Shown: one piece after another, positions 43,002 to 52,731 of the stretch
How positions within the stretch are numbered: the stretch's first letter is position 1
Layout: the number at the start of each line of letters is the position of its first letter
Assembly (NCBI RefSeq): GCF_001043115.1
Contig: NZ_LFME01000003.1
Coordinates: forward strand, 173,874 to 237,873
Source of the DNA: Xanthomonas sp. NCPPB 1128
Lineage (GTDB): Bacteria > Pseudomonadota > Gammaproteobacteria > Xanthomonadales > Xanthomonadaceae
Direction of reading: 5' to 3'
Length of the DNA: 64,000 nt
Position numbers and translations under genes: made by a program
The notes under the pieces: model-generated
The model's database searches: none
The model's input: the letters and a program-made list of their open reading frames with translations, nothing else
What the model was told of the DNA's origin: nothing

Positions 43002-44342
43002 TCAACGCACCTGTCCTGAACCATCGACCGGCGGATCTTCCAGGCCGACATTGCTCGACGCGGCCTCGTAGATGCTGCGGTCGAGCAGGCCGGTTTCCTT
43101 GGCCACCAGCACCGGCACCAGCATCTGCCCGGTCACGTTGGTCATGGTGCGCATCATGTCCAGCACGCGGTCGATGGCGTACAGGTAGCCGATCACCTCC
43201 AGCGGCAGGTTGGCCGCGCTCAGCACCACCGTGGCCATCACCACCGCGGTGCCGGGCACGCCGGCGGTGCCGAAGCTGCCCAGTACCGAGGCGATCAGCA
43301 CCACGAAATACTGGTTGGCGGTCAGCGGCACGCCGGTGTACTGGGCGATGAACACCGCGCACAGCGCCGGGAAGATCGCGCCGCAGCCGTCCATCTTGAT
43401 GCTGGCGCCCAGCGGCACCGCGAACGCGGCGTAGTCCTTGTTGACGCCGAGGTTGTGGGTGATCGAGCGCAGCGCCACCGGCATCGCGGCGAAGCTGGAG
43501 GAACTGACGAAGGCCACCTGCATGCCCGGCGCGGCGCCGCGGAAGAACTTCCACGGATTGAGTCCGTGCACCAGCAGCAGGCCGCTGTACACCACCACGA
43601 TGTGGATCGCGCAGGCCAGGTACAGCGCCAGCACGAAATTGCCGAACGGCAGCAGCTTGCCGAAGCCGTAGCCGCCGACCAGCGCGGCGATCAGGCCGAA
43701 GGTGCCGAGCGGGGTCATCTCCAGCACGAAGCGGGTGACCTGGATCATGATCTCGCTCATCTGCTTGGTGAGCTTGCGCGCCTCGGCCACGCGCTCGCCG
43801 AGCTTGACCATGGCAAAGCCCAGCAGCGCGGCGAAGAAGATCACCGGCAGGATCGAACCGCGCCCGGCCGCCAGCACGGTCTCGCCGGCGGCATTGGTCC
43901 TGGTGCCGATGCCGGTCAGCGCATAGAACGGATTCGACGGCACCACGTCCAGCAGCACCTGCACCGGGCTGGGCACGTCGCCCGGTTTCCAGGCACTGTC
44001 CACGCGCAGGCCCAGGTGGCCGGCGCCAGGCTGCAGCACGGTGCCCACGGCCAGGCCGACGCCGACCGCCAGCGCCGCGGTGACCACGAACCACAGGAAG
44101 GTGCGCCCACCCAGCTTGGCCACCGACTGTTGCCCGTGCAGCGCCGAGATCGCGTTGATGACGGCGAAGAACACCAGCGGCACCGCGATCATCTTGATCA
44201 GGGTGACGTACAGGTCGCCCAACGGCTTGAACCAGGTTTCCGCGGTCGGCCCCAGCGCCCAGCCCGCCAGCGCGCCCAGCACGAAGCCGGCGACCACGCG
44301 CTGCCAGAACGGAATGCGTAACCAGGCCGTCACCAGTTTCAT
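43002..44342 (-). CDS. Dicarboxylate/amino acid:cation symporter (DAACS family)
   Basis: A 446-aa secondary transporter of the Glt/DctA family with eight hydrophobic helices and two re-entrant loops. The HP1 serine-rich motif VSSSSFAAMP (279–288) and the C-terminal DMMRTMTNVTGQ (395–406) are conserved. The helix-7 NMDGT cation/substrate motif is instead K316-M-D-G-C320 (IKMDGCGAIFP), so coupling ions may differ from Na+/H+–glutamate carriers. A large extracellular loop (about 105–160) is present. The start at 44342 gives MKLVTAWLRI. Divergent from the alkaline phosphatase gene. Confidence 0.92.
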   Translation of the reverse strand: MKLVTAWLRIPFWQRVVAGFVLGALAGWALGPTAETWFKPLGDLYVTLIKMIAVPLVFFAVINAISALHGQQSVAKLGGRTFLWFVVTAALAVGVGLAVGTVLQPGAGHLGLRVDSAWKPGDVPSPVQVLLDVVPSNPFYALTGIGTRTNAAGETVLAAGRGSILPVIFFAALLGFAMVKLGERVAEARKLTKQMSEIMIQVTRFVLEMTPLGTFGLIAALVGGYGFGKLLPFGNFVLALYLACAIHIVVVYSGLLLVHGLNPWKFFRGAAPGMQVAFVSSSSFAAMPVALRSITHNLGVNKDYAAFAVPLGASIKMDGCGAIFPALCAVFIAQYTGVPLTANQYFVVLIASVLGSFGTAGVPGTAVVMATVVLSAANLPLEVIGYLYAIDRVLDMMRTMTNVTGQMLVPVLVAKETGLLDRSIYEAASSNVGLEDPPVDGSGQVR

Positions 44343-44493
44343 CGACGCTGTCCAGAGAGATCGGGGGTTTCGCACGATAGCGCACCCCGGCAACAGCGAC
44401 GACGCCATGGCTGGAAAGGCGCGGTGTCATGGGCGTGCCTTGTCGCAGCCGGCATAATGCGGGGGACTTCGTTGTTCAGGACCCGTTCCGCGT

Positions 44494-46200
44494 ATGCGCC
44501 TTCCCGTTTCCGCCCTCGCCGCCGCCTCCACCCTGCTGCTGGGCGCCTGCGCCAGCGCGCCGCACGCCCCGGCCGCCAGCGCCAACGTCGCGCCGATCGT
44601 CGTCCCCGCCGTGGCCCATCCGGCCGGCGAGACCCCGGCCTGGTGGTACCGCAGCGGTGCCGCCAAGGCCGCCAACAACGGTGCGATGCGCGGCAAGGCC
44701 AAGAACGTGATCCTGTTCCTGGGCGACGGCATGAGCCTGACCACGGTCGCCGCCGCGCGCATCCTCGACGGCCAGCGCAAGGGCGCTTCCGGCGAAGAGA
44801 ATCAGCTGTCGTGGGAAGCGTTCCCGGCCACCGCGCTGAGCAAGACCTACAACACCGATTCGCAGACGCCGGATTCGGCCGGCACCATGACCTCGATCAC
44901 CACCGGGGTGAAGACCCACATGGGCGCGATCGGCGTGTCCGCCGGCAAGCGCGACGCCTGCGCGGACAGCCTCGGCAAGCAGTTGCTGAGCTGGCTGGAG
45001 CTGGCCGACAGCGCCGGCATGGGCACCGGCATCGTCACCACTACCCGGCTGACCCACGCGACCCCGGCCGCGACCTATGCGCACGTGCCCGAGCGCAACT
45101 GGGAAAGCGATGCCGACCTGCCGGAGAAGGCGGTGGCCGAGGGTTGCCGCGACATCGCCCAGCAGATGGTGAGCGCGCGCTTCGGGCGCGGCCCGCAGGT
45201 GATGCTGGCCGGCGGCCGCGGCCAGTTCACCACCGTCGAGCAGCGCGACCCCGAGTACGACGACAAGGTCGGCCTGCGCCTGGACGGCCGCGACCTGGTC
45301 GGCGAATGGCGCCAGCGCCATCCGCAGGGCGCCTACGTGTGGACCCGCGGGCAACTGGATGCGGCGCAGCACGCGCCGGCGCTGCTGGGCCTGTTCGAGC
45401 CGGACCACATGCAGTTCGATCACGACCGCGACCGCAGCGCCAATGGCGACCCGAGCCTGGCCGAGATGACCCGCGCCGCGATCCGCACCCTGTCGCAGGA
45501 CAAGAATGGCTACGTGCTGATGGTCGAAGGCGGACGCATCGACCACGCGCACCACGCCGGCAACGCCTACCGCGCGCTGGACGAGACCATCGCCCTGTCG
45601 CAGGCGGTGCAGGCCGCGGCGGATGCGACCTCGGCCGAGGACACGCTGATCATCGTCACCGCCGACCACTCGCACACGCTGAACTTCGTCGGCTACCCGC
45701 AGCGCGGCAACCCGATCCTGGGCAAGGTGCGCGGCACCAGCGGCGAGGACGCCAACACCGGCGATCTGGCGCTGGACGGCAACGGCCAGCCCTACGCCAC
45801 GCTCAGCTACGCCAACGGTCCCGGCTACACCGGCGCCAGCAACCAGCAGCCGGCGGGGGTCAAGACCTTCCCGCATGCGCCGAGCAACTTCGAGCCGGCC
45901 AACGGCCGCCCGGACCTGACCCACGTCGACACCGAAAGCCCGGACTTCATGCAGGAAGCGCTGGTGCCGACCAAGGCCGAGACCCATGGCGGCGACGACG
46001 TCGGCATCTGGGCGCGCGGCCCCGGCAGCAACGCGTTCCGCGGCAGCCTGGAAGAGAACGTGATCTACCACGTGATCGTGCAGGCCACGCCGGCGCTGCG
46101 CACGCGGCTGTGCCAGGCCGGCACCTGCAATGGCGACGGCGTGCCGGTGGAGTTGCCCAAGCCGGCGGCGTTCATGACCAGTGCCGCGACCACGCAATGA
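44494..46200 (+). CDS. Alkaline phosphatase family lipoprotein
   Basis: A 568-aa alkaline phosphatase (PhoA superfamily). It has a lipoprotein signal with lipobox LLGAC (C19). The catalytic serine is S128 in DSAGTMTSI, with the metal-binding D78 in FLGDGMS and later ligands in MVEGGRIDHAHH and TADHSH. Unlike secreted E. coli PhoA this enzyme is predicted to be lipid-anchored. It releases phosphate from organic phosphoesters in the periplasm or at the cell surface. Its TGA overlaps the ATG of the next gene (ATGA). Confidence 0.93.
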   Translation: MRLPVSALAAASTLLLGACASAPHAPAASANVAPIVVPAVAHPAGETPAWWYRSGAAKAANNGAMRGKAKNVILFLGDGMSLTTVAAARILDGQRKGASGEENQLSWEAFPATALSKTYNTDSQTPDSAGTMTSITTGVKTHMGAIGVSAGKRDACADSLGKQLLSWLELADSAGMGTGIVTTTRLTHATPAATYAHVPERNWESDADLPEKAVAEGCRDIAQQMVSARFGRGPQVMLAGGRGQFTTVEQRDPEYDDKVGLRLDGRDLVGEWRQRHPQGAYVWTRGQLDAAQHAPALLGLFEPDHMQFDHDRDRSANGDPSLAEMTRAAIRTLSQDKNGYVLMVEGGRIDHAHHAGNAYRALDETIALSQAVQAAADATSAEDTLIIVTADHSHTLNFVGYPQRGNPILGKVRGTSGEDANTGDLALDGNGQPYATLSYANGPGYTGASNQQPAGVKTFPHAPSNFEPANGRPDLTHVDTESPDFMQEALVPTKAETHGGDDVGIWARGPGSNAFRGSLEENVIYHVIVQATPALRTRLCQAGTCNGDGVPVELPKPAAFMTSAATTQ

Positions 46201-46772
46201 GGCGGCATCGGCGGCATGGCGGCGGCCTGCGCGTGGCCGATGCGGTGTTCGCAGTGTTCGCTGCGGTAACCGCGCTCGGCGCCATGCCGGCCGCCGCGGC
46301 GCAACCGGCCACCGAGGCCTGCCGGCTGGGCGACCCGAATACCGATCGGCCGCTGGTGCCGGGCTGCCGGCTCGGTGCCGACGAACGCCTGGCACTGACG
46401 CCGCAGGCGCTGCGCGGCCTGCACTTCGATCGCGACGGCCTGGCGCTGCTGAGCGTCGGCGCACGTTTCTACTACGTGCGCGCCGATGGCCGCAGCCTGC
46501 CGGTGATCACCTGGGACAACGGCCCGGATGGCTTCACGGAAGGCCTGACCCGCGGCATTTTTCACGGCCGCATCGGTTTCTACGACCGGCAACTGCGGGA
46601 GGTGATCGCGCCGGTCCACGACTTCGCCTGGCCGTTCGAGCACGGTGTCGCCGCGGTCTGCGACGGCTGCAGCGCGGGCACGCCCGACACCGACGGCCAC
46701 ACGCCGATGCAGGGTGGCCGCTGGTACTCCATCGATCGCCACAACCGCGAAGTGTCGGCGCTGAAGCACTGA
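46197..46772 (+). CDS. Small exported protein, WG-repeat-like
   Basis: A 191-aa protein whose ATG overlaps the phosphatase stop codon by 4 nt, so translation is probably coupled. An N-terminal hydrophobic stretch (about 15–33, ending AAAAQ) looks like a signal peptide after a basic start. The mature part has repeats such as GRIGFYDRQLREVIAPVHDFAWPF, which resemble WG (KWG) beta-repeats, and several Cys (CRLG, CDGCS). Function unknown; coupling suggests a role connected with the phosphatase. Confidence 0.75.
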   Translation: MRRHRRHGGGLRVADAVFAVFAAVTALGAMPAAAAQPATEACRLGDPNTDRPLVPGCRLGADERLALTPQALRGLHFDRDGLALLSVGARFYYVRADGRSLPVITWDNGPDGFTEGLTRGIFHGRIGFYDRQLREVIAPVHDFAWPFEHGVAAVCDGCSAGTPDTDGHTPMQGGRWYSIDRHNREVSALKH

Positions 46773-46903
46773 GCCGATGACCCTGTGCAGCATGGCCGCG
46801 TTGTCGCGGAGAAGGTCGCCAAGGCTGGTTCTCTGCAACGCGTCTCCTGCTGCATCTCCGCGATGTCGGGTGAATCGTCTCGTCCGCGAGGTCAGATATC
46901 CCC

Positions 46904-46930
46904 GCGTCGGGACTGAAGTCCCTCCCACAA
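46904..46930. repeat. REP-like repeat, single arm
   Basis: gcgtcgggactgaagtccct plus cccacaa. It is nearly identical to 32614–32640 and complementary to 4–32. It lies in the gap between the WG-repeat-like gene and tilS. Confidence 0.7.
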
Positions 46931-47001
46931 CGCTACTCAGGCTCAAAGACGTCGCCATGTCATGCTTCGCGCTGACGTGCGCTTGCGTCTACAGTGACGC
47001 G

Positions 47002-48345
47002 ATGCCGCCGCACGCCTCTACGTCCCCGTTGTCCGCACTCGCCGCCGCCCTGCCCGATCCGGCGCCGGCGCCGCTGCTGCTCGGCTTCAGCGGCGGCCTG
47101 GATTCGACCGTACTGCTGCACCTGCTCGCGCAACAACCATCCTACCGTCGCGCCGGCCTGCGTGCGCTGCACGTGCACCATGGCCTGCATGCCGACGCCG
47201 ACGCCTGGGCCGCGCAGTGCGCGCAGCGATGCGCGGCGCTGGCCGTGCCGCTGCAGGTGGTGCGGGTACAGGTACCGCGCGACAGCGGCGATGGACTGGA
47301 AGCGGCGGCACGGCAAGCACGGCGCCAGGCCTTCGCGCAGGCGCTGCAGCCCGGCGAATGGCTGGCGCTGGCGCAGCACCGCGACGATCAGGCCGAGACC
47401 TTCCTGCTGCGCGCGCTGCGTGCCTCCGGTCCGGATGGCCTGGCGGCGATGCAGGCAATGTCCGACTTCGCCGGCAGCCGCCTGTGGCGACCGCTGCTGG
47501 CGCAGCCACGCAGCGCGCTGCACGCCTATGCGCAGCAGCACGGCCTGCAGTGGATCGACGACCCCAGCAATGCCGACCCCGGCTTCGACCGCAATTTCCT
47601 GCGCCTGCAGGTGCTGCTGCTGCTGCGCCAGCGCTGGCCGCACGCCGACGCTGCCCTCGCCCGCAGCGCGCAGCTGTGCGCCGATGCCAGCGCGCTGCTG
47701 CAGGCCGACGACCGCGCGGCGCTCGACGCGCTGCAGGACGCCCCCGCTGCCCCGCTGCCGCTCGCCCCGCTGCGCGCCCTGCCCACGGCGCGGCGCGCGC
47801 GCGTGCTGCGGTGCTGGATCGCACAGGCCGGGCTGCCGCCGTTGCCGGCGGCCGGCCTGGCCGCGATCGAACGCGACCTGCTGCAACCGCTTGCCGATGC
47901 GGCGGCGCAGTTCGCCTGGCACGGTGCATGCGTGCGCAGCTGGCGCGACACACTGTATGCCGAGCAGGAACGTGCGCCATGGCCTGCCGACTGGCAGGCG
48001 CAGTGGGACGGCCGCACGCCGCTGCCATTGCCCGATGGCCGCCTCCTGCATCTGCACGCCGCGACCACGCTGGCCTTCGACACGCCGCTGCTGGTGCGCG
48101 CGCGCCGCGGCGGCGAACGCCTGCGCCTGCCTGGGCGCACGCAATCGCAGTCGCTCAAGCACCTGCTGCAGACGCAGGCGCTGCCGCCGTGGGAGCGCCT
48201 GCGGCTGCCGCTGCTGTTCGATGCCACGCAACTGCTGGCCGCCGGCCCGGACCTGCTGGCGGCGCCGCTGCACGCCTGGCTGCAGGCGCATGCCGCACGC
48301 CTGGTGCTGGACCCGCCGCCAGCGCCGACATCGGCGTCGCATTGA
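47002..48345 (+). CDS. tilS: tRNA(Ile)-lysidine synthase TilS
   Basis: A 447-aa enzyme that converts the wobble cytidine of tRNA-Ile(CAU) to lysidine, essential for reading AUA codons. PP-loop motif SGGLDS (residues 30–35), [11 protein letters not shown] (the family HHGL segment) and [11 protein letters not shown] (catalytic Asp region) are present; the C-terminal TilS domain has [22 protein letters not shown]. The ATG at 47002 is chosen over upstream in-frame starts because the extension overlaps the REP-like element. First gene of a tilS–xseB–ispA run. Confidence 0.94.
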   Translation: MPPHASTSPLSALAAALPDPAPAPLLLGFSGGLDSTVLLHLLAQQPSYRRAGLRALHVHHGLHADADAWAAQCAQRCAALAVPLQVVRVQVPRDSGDGLEAAARQARRQAFAQALQPGEWLALAQHRDDQAETFLLRALRASGPDGLAAMQAMSDFAGSRLWRPLLAQPRSALHAYAQQHGLQWIDDPSNADPGFDRNFLRLQVLLLLRQRWPHADAALARSAQLCADASALLQADDRAALDALQDAPAAPLPLAPLRALPTARRARVLRCWIAQAGLPPLPAAGLAAIERDLLQPLADAAAQFAWHGACVRSWRDTLYAEQERAPWPADWQAQWDGRTPLPLPDGRLLHLHAATTLAFDTPLLVRARRGGERLRLPGRTQSQSLKHLLQTQALPPWERLRLPLLFDATQLLAAGPDLLAAPLHAWLQAHAARLVLDPPPAPTSASH

Positions 48346-48376
48346 CCCTGCTGCCGCCGCCGCGCACACTTTCGCC

Positions 48377-48640
48377 ATGCCCAAGAAGTCCCAAGACGAT
48401 GCCTCCCCGGTCGCCCGCTTCGAGCAGTCGCTCGAGGAGCTGGAAGTGCTGGTGGAGAAGATGGAAGCCGGCGACCTGAGCCTGGAACAGTCACTCAGCG
48501 CCTACGAGCGCGGCGTGGGCCTGTACCGGCAATGCCAGCAGGCGCTGGAGCAGGCGGAGTTGCGCGTGCGCCTGCTCAGCGATCCCGAGCAGCCCGACAG
48601 CGCCGAACCCTTCGATCCCGTGCCGCCCCATGGCGGCTGA
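48377..48640 (+). CDS. xseB: Exodeoxyribonuclease VII small subunit
   Basis: An 87-aa XseB protein, the small subunit of the single-strand-specific exonuclease VII. It has the family core [20 protein letters not shown]…[19 protein letters not shown] in two predicted helices and a short acidic, Pro-rich tail. It lies 31 nt after tilS and overlaps the ispA start by 11 nt, so it is translated within one operon. The large subunit xseA is not in the window. Confidence 0.95.
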   Translation: MPKKSQDDASPVARFEQSLEELEVLVEKMEAGDLSLEQSLSAYERGVGLYRQCQQALEQAELRVRLLSDPEQPDSAEPFDPVPPHGG

Positions 48641-49511
48641 GGCGGCGTTCGCGCACTGGCGCGAACGGGTGGAAGCCGGCCTGCAGGCGCAGTTGCCGGC
48701 AGCGACGCTGGCACCGCAGCGCCTGCACGCGGCGATGCGCCACGCCACCCTCGGCGGCGGCAAGCGCATGCGCCCGCTGCTGGTCTACGCCAGTGGCGCG
48801 CTGTTCGGCGCCGACGCGGCGCGCCTGGACGCGCCGGCGCTGGCGGTGGAACTGATCCACGCGTATTCGCTGGTCCACGATGACCTGCCAGCGATGGACG
48901 ACGACGCCCTGCGCCGCGGCCAGCCGACCGTCCACATCGCCTTCGACGAAGCCACCGCGATCCTCGCCGGCGACGCGCTGCAGAGCCTGGCGTTCGCGCT
49001 GCTGGCCAATGCCGAGGAGGCGGCGCCCATGCTGCGCGTGCAGTGGCTGCAGACCCTGGCCGAGGCCGCCGGCGCGGCCGGCATGTGCGGCGGCCAGGCG
49101 CTGGACATCGACGCCACCGGCCGTGTGCAGGCATTGGCCGACCTGCAACGCATGCATGCGCTGAAGACCGGTGCGCTGATCCGCGCCAGCGTGCGTCTGG
49201 GCGCGCTCGGCGGCGGCGCCGACGTCACCGCGCTCGCGCAGCTGGACACCTTCGCCACCGCGCTGGGCCTGGCCTTCCAGGTGCGCGACGACATCCTCGA
49301 CGTCGAAGCCAGCTCCGAACAGCTCGGCAAGACCGCCGGCAAGGACGCGGCGCAGGCCAAGTCCACCTACCCCGCCCTGCTGGGTATGGACGGCGCCAAG
49401 GCCAAACTGGCCGAACTGGCGCAGGCGATGCAGGGCAGCCTGCGCGGCTATGGCGCCGCCGCCGATGCGCTGGCGGCGCTGGCGCGGCTCGCGGTCGATC
49501 GCGCGCACTAG
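48630..49511 (+). CDS. ispA: Farnesyl/geranyl diphosphate synthase IspA
   Basis: A 293-aa trans-prenyltransferase that condenses IPP with DMAPP/GPP to farnesyl diphosphate. First Asp-rich motif DDLPAMDD (84–91, the two-residue-insert bacterial type), [10 protein letters not shown] (42–51, substrate-diphosphate contact), [10 protein letters not shown] and the second motif QVRDDILD are present. It follows the usual xseB–ispA order; the dxs gene that often follows ispA in proteobacteria is absent, a glycoside hydrolase gene lying there on the opposite strand. Confidence 0.94.
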   Translation: MAAEAAFAHWRERVEAGLQAQLPAATLAPQRLHAAMRHATLGGGKRMRPLLVYASGALFGADAARLDAPALAVELIHAYSLVHDDLPAMDDDALRRGQPTVHIAFDEATAILAGDALQSLAFALLANAEEAAPMLRVQWLQTLAEAAGAAGMCGGQALDIDATGRVQALADLQRMHALKTGALIRASVRLGALGGGADVTALAQLDTFATALGLAFQVRDDILDVEASSEQLGKTAGKDAAQAKSTYPALLGMDGAKAKLAELAQAMQGSLRGYGAAADALAALARLAVDRAH

Positions 49512-49727
49512 CGCACTGCGCCTGCACGCGTGCCGGCGTGTGGCACGCGTCTCGCGCAAGCCACGCCAACGCGCGCGTCGCCAACAACGCCTGCCGTCGC
49601 GACGAAGGAACGGAGAAGGCCCATCCCGCGGCCACGCCTGGCGTTCGCAGGCTCGGCCTGGCGCGACCGAGGCCGCTCCTGCAGGAATCGGCGAGCGAAC
49701 CCCGCTCACGACAGGAGAGACGCACGC

Positions 49728-51284
49728 TCAGCGCGGACGCAGCTCCAGCAACACCACGTCGTTGGCACGCATCGGCACATCGAGCTGCGCGCGGCCATCG
49801 CGGTGCACCCGCAGCTGTCGCAGCGCCGGCGTGTCGGCGCTGCGCGCCTGCAGGCGGCGCAGTTGCGAGGCGCTCAGCGTCGTCGGCGACCCCATGCGCA
49901 AATAGGCGCTGTAGGCATCATTGGCGTCGAAACCGGTGCGGCGGATCGCCAGGGTGTACACGCCCGGCGCCAGCCCGCGCAGGTGCAGGCGCAGCGACGG
50001 CGCCGGCGCTGCCGGCAGCACCTGGGTGAAATACGGGCGATTGCTCTTGTCCTGCTGCGGCGCGACGAAGTCCCAGGCCAGCACCTTCAGCACGCCGCCG
50101 TCGTAGGTCGCGTAGCTCTGCGGGTCGGCATTGCGCAGTTGACGTTCGCCCAGCGCGTTGAGATACCGGTAGGCGAAGTACGCCGGCTTGCGCAGGCCCT
50201 GCGGGTTGAGCAGGCCGAACCCGCCCTGGAATGGCGCGGTCGGTGGCCCCGGCTCCTCGAACAGGTCGCTGTAGGTCCAGTAGCTCATGCCCTGCACCAG
50301 CCCCTCCACCGCGCGCAGCTTGCTCAGGATGTAGGCCGCGCTCAGGTAGCTGTCGTGCACCGGGTCGCGCGGCGTGTAGCTGCTGCTCCATTCGGTGAAG
50401 TACAACGGCAACCCGGGCATCGCCGAGTCCTGGATCTGCGCACGCACGCGACGCACATCGCCGCTGATCGCATCCGGCGCAGGCGACAGCCTGGTGTCGC
50501 TCTGGCCCTGCTCGTCCAGGAAGCCGCCATCCACGCCATAGGTGTGGGTGGTGATGAAGTCCACCGGCGTGCCCGCCGCATGCGCCTGCGCGATGAATGC
50601 CGGCACCCACGCCGCGCCGGCGGTCGCCGGACCGCCCACCCGCAACTGCGGATCGATACGTTTGAGGGTACGCGCCGTCGCCGCGTACAGCGCGAAGTAG
50701 GCGGATTGATCGGCGCCTTCCCAGAATCCAGCCAGGTTCGGCTCGTTCCACACCTCGAAATACCAGCGGCGCACTTCTTCCTCGCCGTAGCGCTGGCGCA
50801 GGTGGCGCGCGAAGGCATCGATCAACGCGGTCCACTGATCCAGCCGTGGGTGCGAGGTGTTGCCCTTCCAGTAGAAGATGCGTTGGTCGGAGGTCTTCAT
50901 CGCCTCCGGGGTAAACCCCAGTTCGACGAAGGGGCGGATGCCCATGCCGAGCAAGCGGTCGTAGAGGCGGTCGATCCCGCTCCAGTCATAGCGCGGGCGC
51001 CCGTCGACCTCGCGGCAGGTGCCCAGCACGTCATGGAAGATCGCGTGGAAGCGGACGTAGCGGAACCCGAGTTCGTCCCGCGCGGTGTGCAGCTGCGCCA
51101 GGCTGTCCTCGCGGAGCAGCGTGCCCGGATAGTCCGCGCCGACCGACAGGTCGTAGAAGCGATCGCGCGGCGTGGTCGGCCCCTGCACGTCCAGCGCGAG
51201 CGTGCGCGGCGTGGCTGGCGCGGCGATGGCCACGCACGACCACGCGGCCACGACAACGGCCGAGAGCAGGCGCGGAAATCGCAT
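49728..51284 (-). CDS. Exported glycoside hydrolase family 39 protein (beta-xylosidase-like)
   Basis: A 518-aa secreted glycosidase of the GH39 type, a (beta/alpha)8 barrel followed by a beta-rich C-terminus. The signal peptide spans about residues 1–22 (AIAA). E181 in EVWNEPN is the predicted acid/base and E298 in FTEWS the nucleophile, the standard clan GH-A pair. GH39 enzymes act on beta-xylosides or related sugars; a role in plant-polymer or exopolysaccharide use fits a plant-associated Xanthomonad but is inferred. Divergent from the M35 protease gene. Confidence 0.9.
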   Translation of the reverse strand: MRFPRLLSAVVVAAWSCVAIAAPATPRTLALDVQGPTTPRDRFYDLSVGADYPGTLLREDSLAQLHTARDELGFRYVRFHAIFHDVLGTCREVDGRPRYDWSGIDRLYDRLLGMGIRPFVELGFTPEAMKTSDQRIFYWKGNTSHPRLDQWTALIDAFARHLRQRYGEEEVRRWYFEVWNEPNLAGFWEGADQSAYFALYAATARTLKRIDPQLRVGGPATAGAAWVPAFIAQAHAAGTPVDFITTHTYGVDGGFLDEQGQSDTRLSPAPDAISGDVRRVRAQIQDSAMPGLPLYFTEWSSSYTPRDPVHDSYLSAAYILSKLRAVEGLVQGMSYWTYSDLFEEPGPPTAPFQGGFGLLNPQGLRKPAYFAYRYLNALGERQLRNADPQSYATYDGGVLKVLAWDFVAPQQDKSNRPYFTQVLPAAPAPSLRLHLRGLAPGVYTLAIRRTGFDANDAYSAYLRMGSPTTLSASQLRRLQARSADTPALRQLRVHRDGRAQLDVPMRANDVVLLELRPR

Positions 51285-51541
51285 GGCGGCTCCTCTGCAT
51301 GAGGTGGACGCCGACTCTAGCATCGACACGACGGTGCGTTCATCGACGGCCAGACGGCGCGTCATCGAGGCACGGCGAACGCGGCGCAGCGTGCCTAGGT
51401 GACGCCGATACTGAGACCGGGCGCGCGCTTCGCTGGACGAAATCGAAGACAAACGCACAAGCGCCGCGCACGCGCGTGGCACCGGGCTAGTTTGCTTCGG
51501 CCCCTGTCACGGGGCGCCCACTTTCGACGGAGAGAGACTGC

Positions 51542-52636
51542 ATGAAACACGCATCCCGGATCTCGGCAGCGATCGGCTTCAGCCTGGTCGGCATCATCTC
51601 GGCGGCCACCGCGCAATCGCAACTCACGCGCACGCCCGCGCCGCTGCAGGTCGAGCTGACGCCGGTCGCCGACGCCGACGGCCAGCAACGCGGCCAACTG
51701 GCGGTGACCGTGCGCAACACCGGCGCGCAGGTCGCGCGCGTGCCCAAGTGGGAACTGCCGCTGGGCGATCTCGACAACGCCCTGTTCCAGGTCCAGCGCG
51801 ACGGCAAGCCGGTGGATTACGTCGGGCGCCTGGTCAAGCGCGCTGCGCCGCGCGCCGAGGACATGGTGGTACTGCAGCCGGGCGAAACGCGGCAGGCGCA
51901 GATCGATCTCGGCCAGGCCTACGACCTGACCCGCAGCGGCACCTACAGCATTCGCCTCGACGCGCCGCTGCAGGGCGCCGCGCTCGCCGACGGTGCGCGC
52001 ATGCTGCGCGCCGACGGCGAACCGCAGACGCTGTCCAGCGCGCCGCTGACGGTGTGGCTGGACGGCGGCCGCGGCCGCGCCGTGCGCAACGACCTGATGG
52101 TCGGCCCGCAGGCGGTGGTCAACGGCGTCAACTACGCCTCGTGCAGCAGCAACCAGATCAGCACCATCGGCAGCGCGGTGAACGCGGCGCGCACCTACTC
52201 GCAGAACGCCAAGACCTACCTCAACGGCGGCAGCACCGGCGCGCGCTACACCACCTGGTTCGGCGCCTACAACGCCAGCCGCTACAGCACCGCCACCTCC
52301 AACTTCGTCAACATCGATTCGGCGATCGACCAGAACAACGGGCAGATCACCATCAACTGCGGTTGCAGCGACAGCTCCTACGCCTACGTGTATCCGAACC
52401 AGCCGTACCAGATCTATGTCTGCAACGCGTTCTGGAGCGCACCGCTGACCGGCACCGACTCCAAGGCCGGCACCCTGATCCACGAAATGAGCCACTTCAG
52501 CGTGGTCGCCGGCACGCAGGACACCGCGTACGGGCAGAGCGCGGCCAAGAGCCTGGCCAAGAGCGATCCGGCGCGCGCGGTGAAGAACGCCGACAGCCAC
52601 GAGTACTTCGCCGAGAACAATCCGTCGCAGAACTGA
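51542..52636 (+). CDS. M35-family zinc protease (aspzincin, peptidyl-Lys endopeptidase-like)
   Basis: A 364-aa exported protease with a signal peptide (residues 1–24, ATAQ), an N-terminal beta-domain (about 30–180) and a deuterolysin-like M35 catalytic domain. The aspzincin signature is complete: H314-E315-x-x-H318 and the GTxxDxxYG motif with D327 (GTQDTAYG), followed by SHEYFAENNP. Four cysteines (C201, C273, C275, C294) could form disulfides. The good ribosome-binding site GGAGAGAG precedes the ATG. It is likely a secreted endopeptidase that targets Lys/basic sites by family analogy; activity unproven. Confidence 0.92.
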   Translation: MKHASRISAAIGFSLVGIISAATAQSQLTRTPAPLQVELTPVADADGQQRGQLAVTVRNTGAQVARVPKWELPLGDLDNALFQVQRDGKPVDYVGRLVKRAAPRAEDMVVLQPGETRQAQIDLGQAYDLTRSGTYSIRLDAPLQGAALADGARMLRADGEPQTLSSAPLTVWLDGGRGRAVRNDLMVGPQAVVNGVNYASCSSNQISTIGSAVNAARTYSQNAKTYLNGGSTGARYTTWFGAYNASRYSTATSNFVNIDSAIDQNNGQITINCGCSDSSYAYVYPNQPYQIYVCNAFWSAPLTGTDSKAGTLIHEMSHFSVVAGTQDTAYGQSAAKSLAKSDPARAVKNADSHEYFAENNPSQN

Positions 52637-52657
52637 GTCCGGCACGCCGGTGATGGC

Positions 52658-52686
52658 CCGGGCGCCGACCTGCCGTCGGCGCCCGG
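52658..52686. terminator. Perfect 12-bp hairpin between convergent M35 and DUF1501 genes
   Basis: CCGGGCGCCGAC (52658–52669), loop CTGCC and GTCGGCGCCCGG (52675–52686) pair without mismatch, 22 nt after the M35 stop codon. No clear T-tract follows, but the stem strength and position favour a terminator role. Confidence 0.6.
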
Positions 52687-52731
52687 TTCGCGTGCGGCGC
52701 AGGCCGCACGTCTTCGCGGCCAAGGCGCATC

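Noticed and set aside
42158..44342. Prophage or genomic island signature between methyltransferase and symporter
   Set aside because: No integrase, att-like direct repeat, tRNA or composition break was seen; the genes look native.
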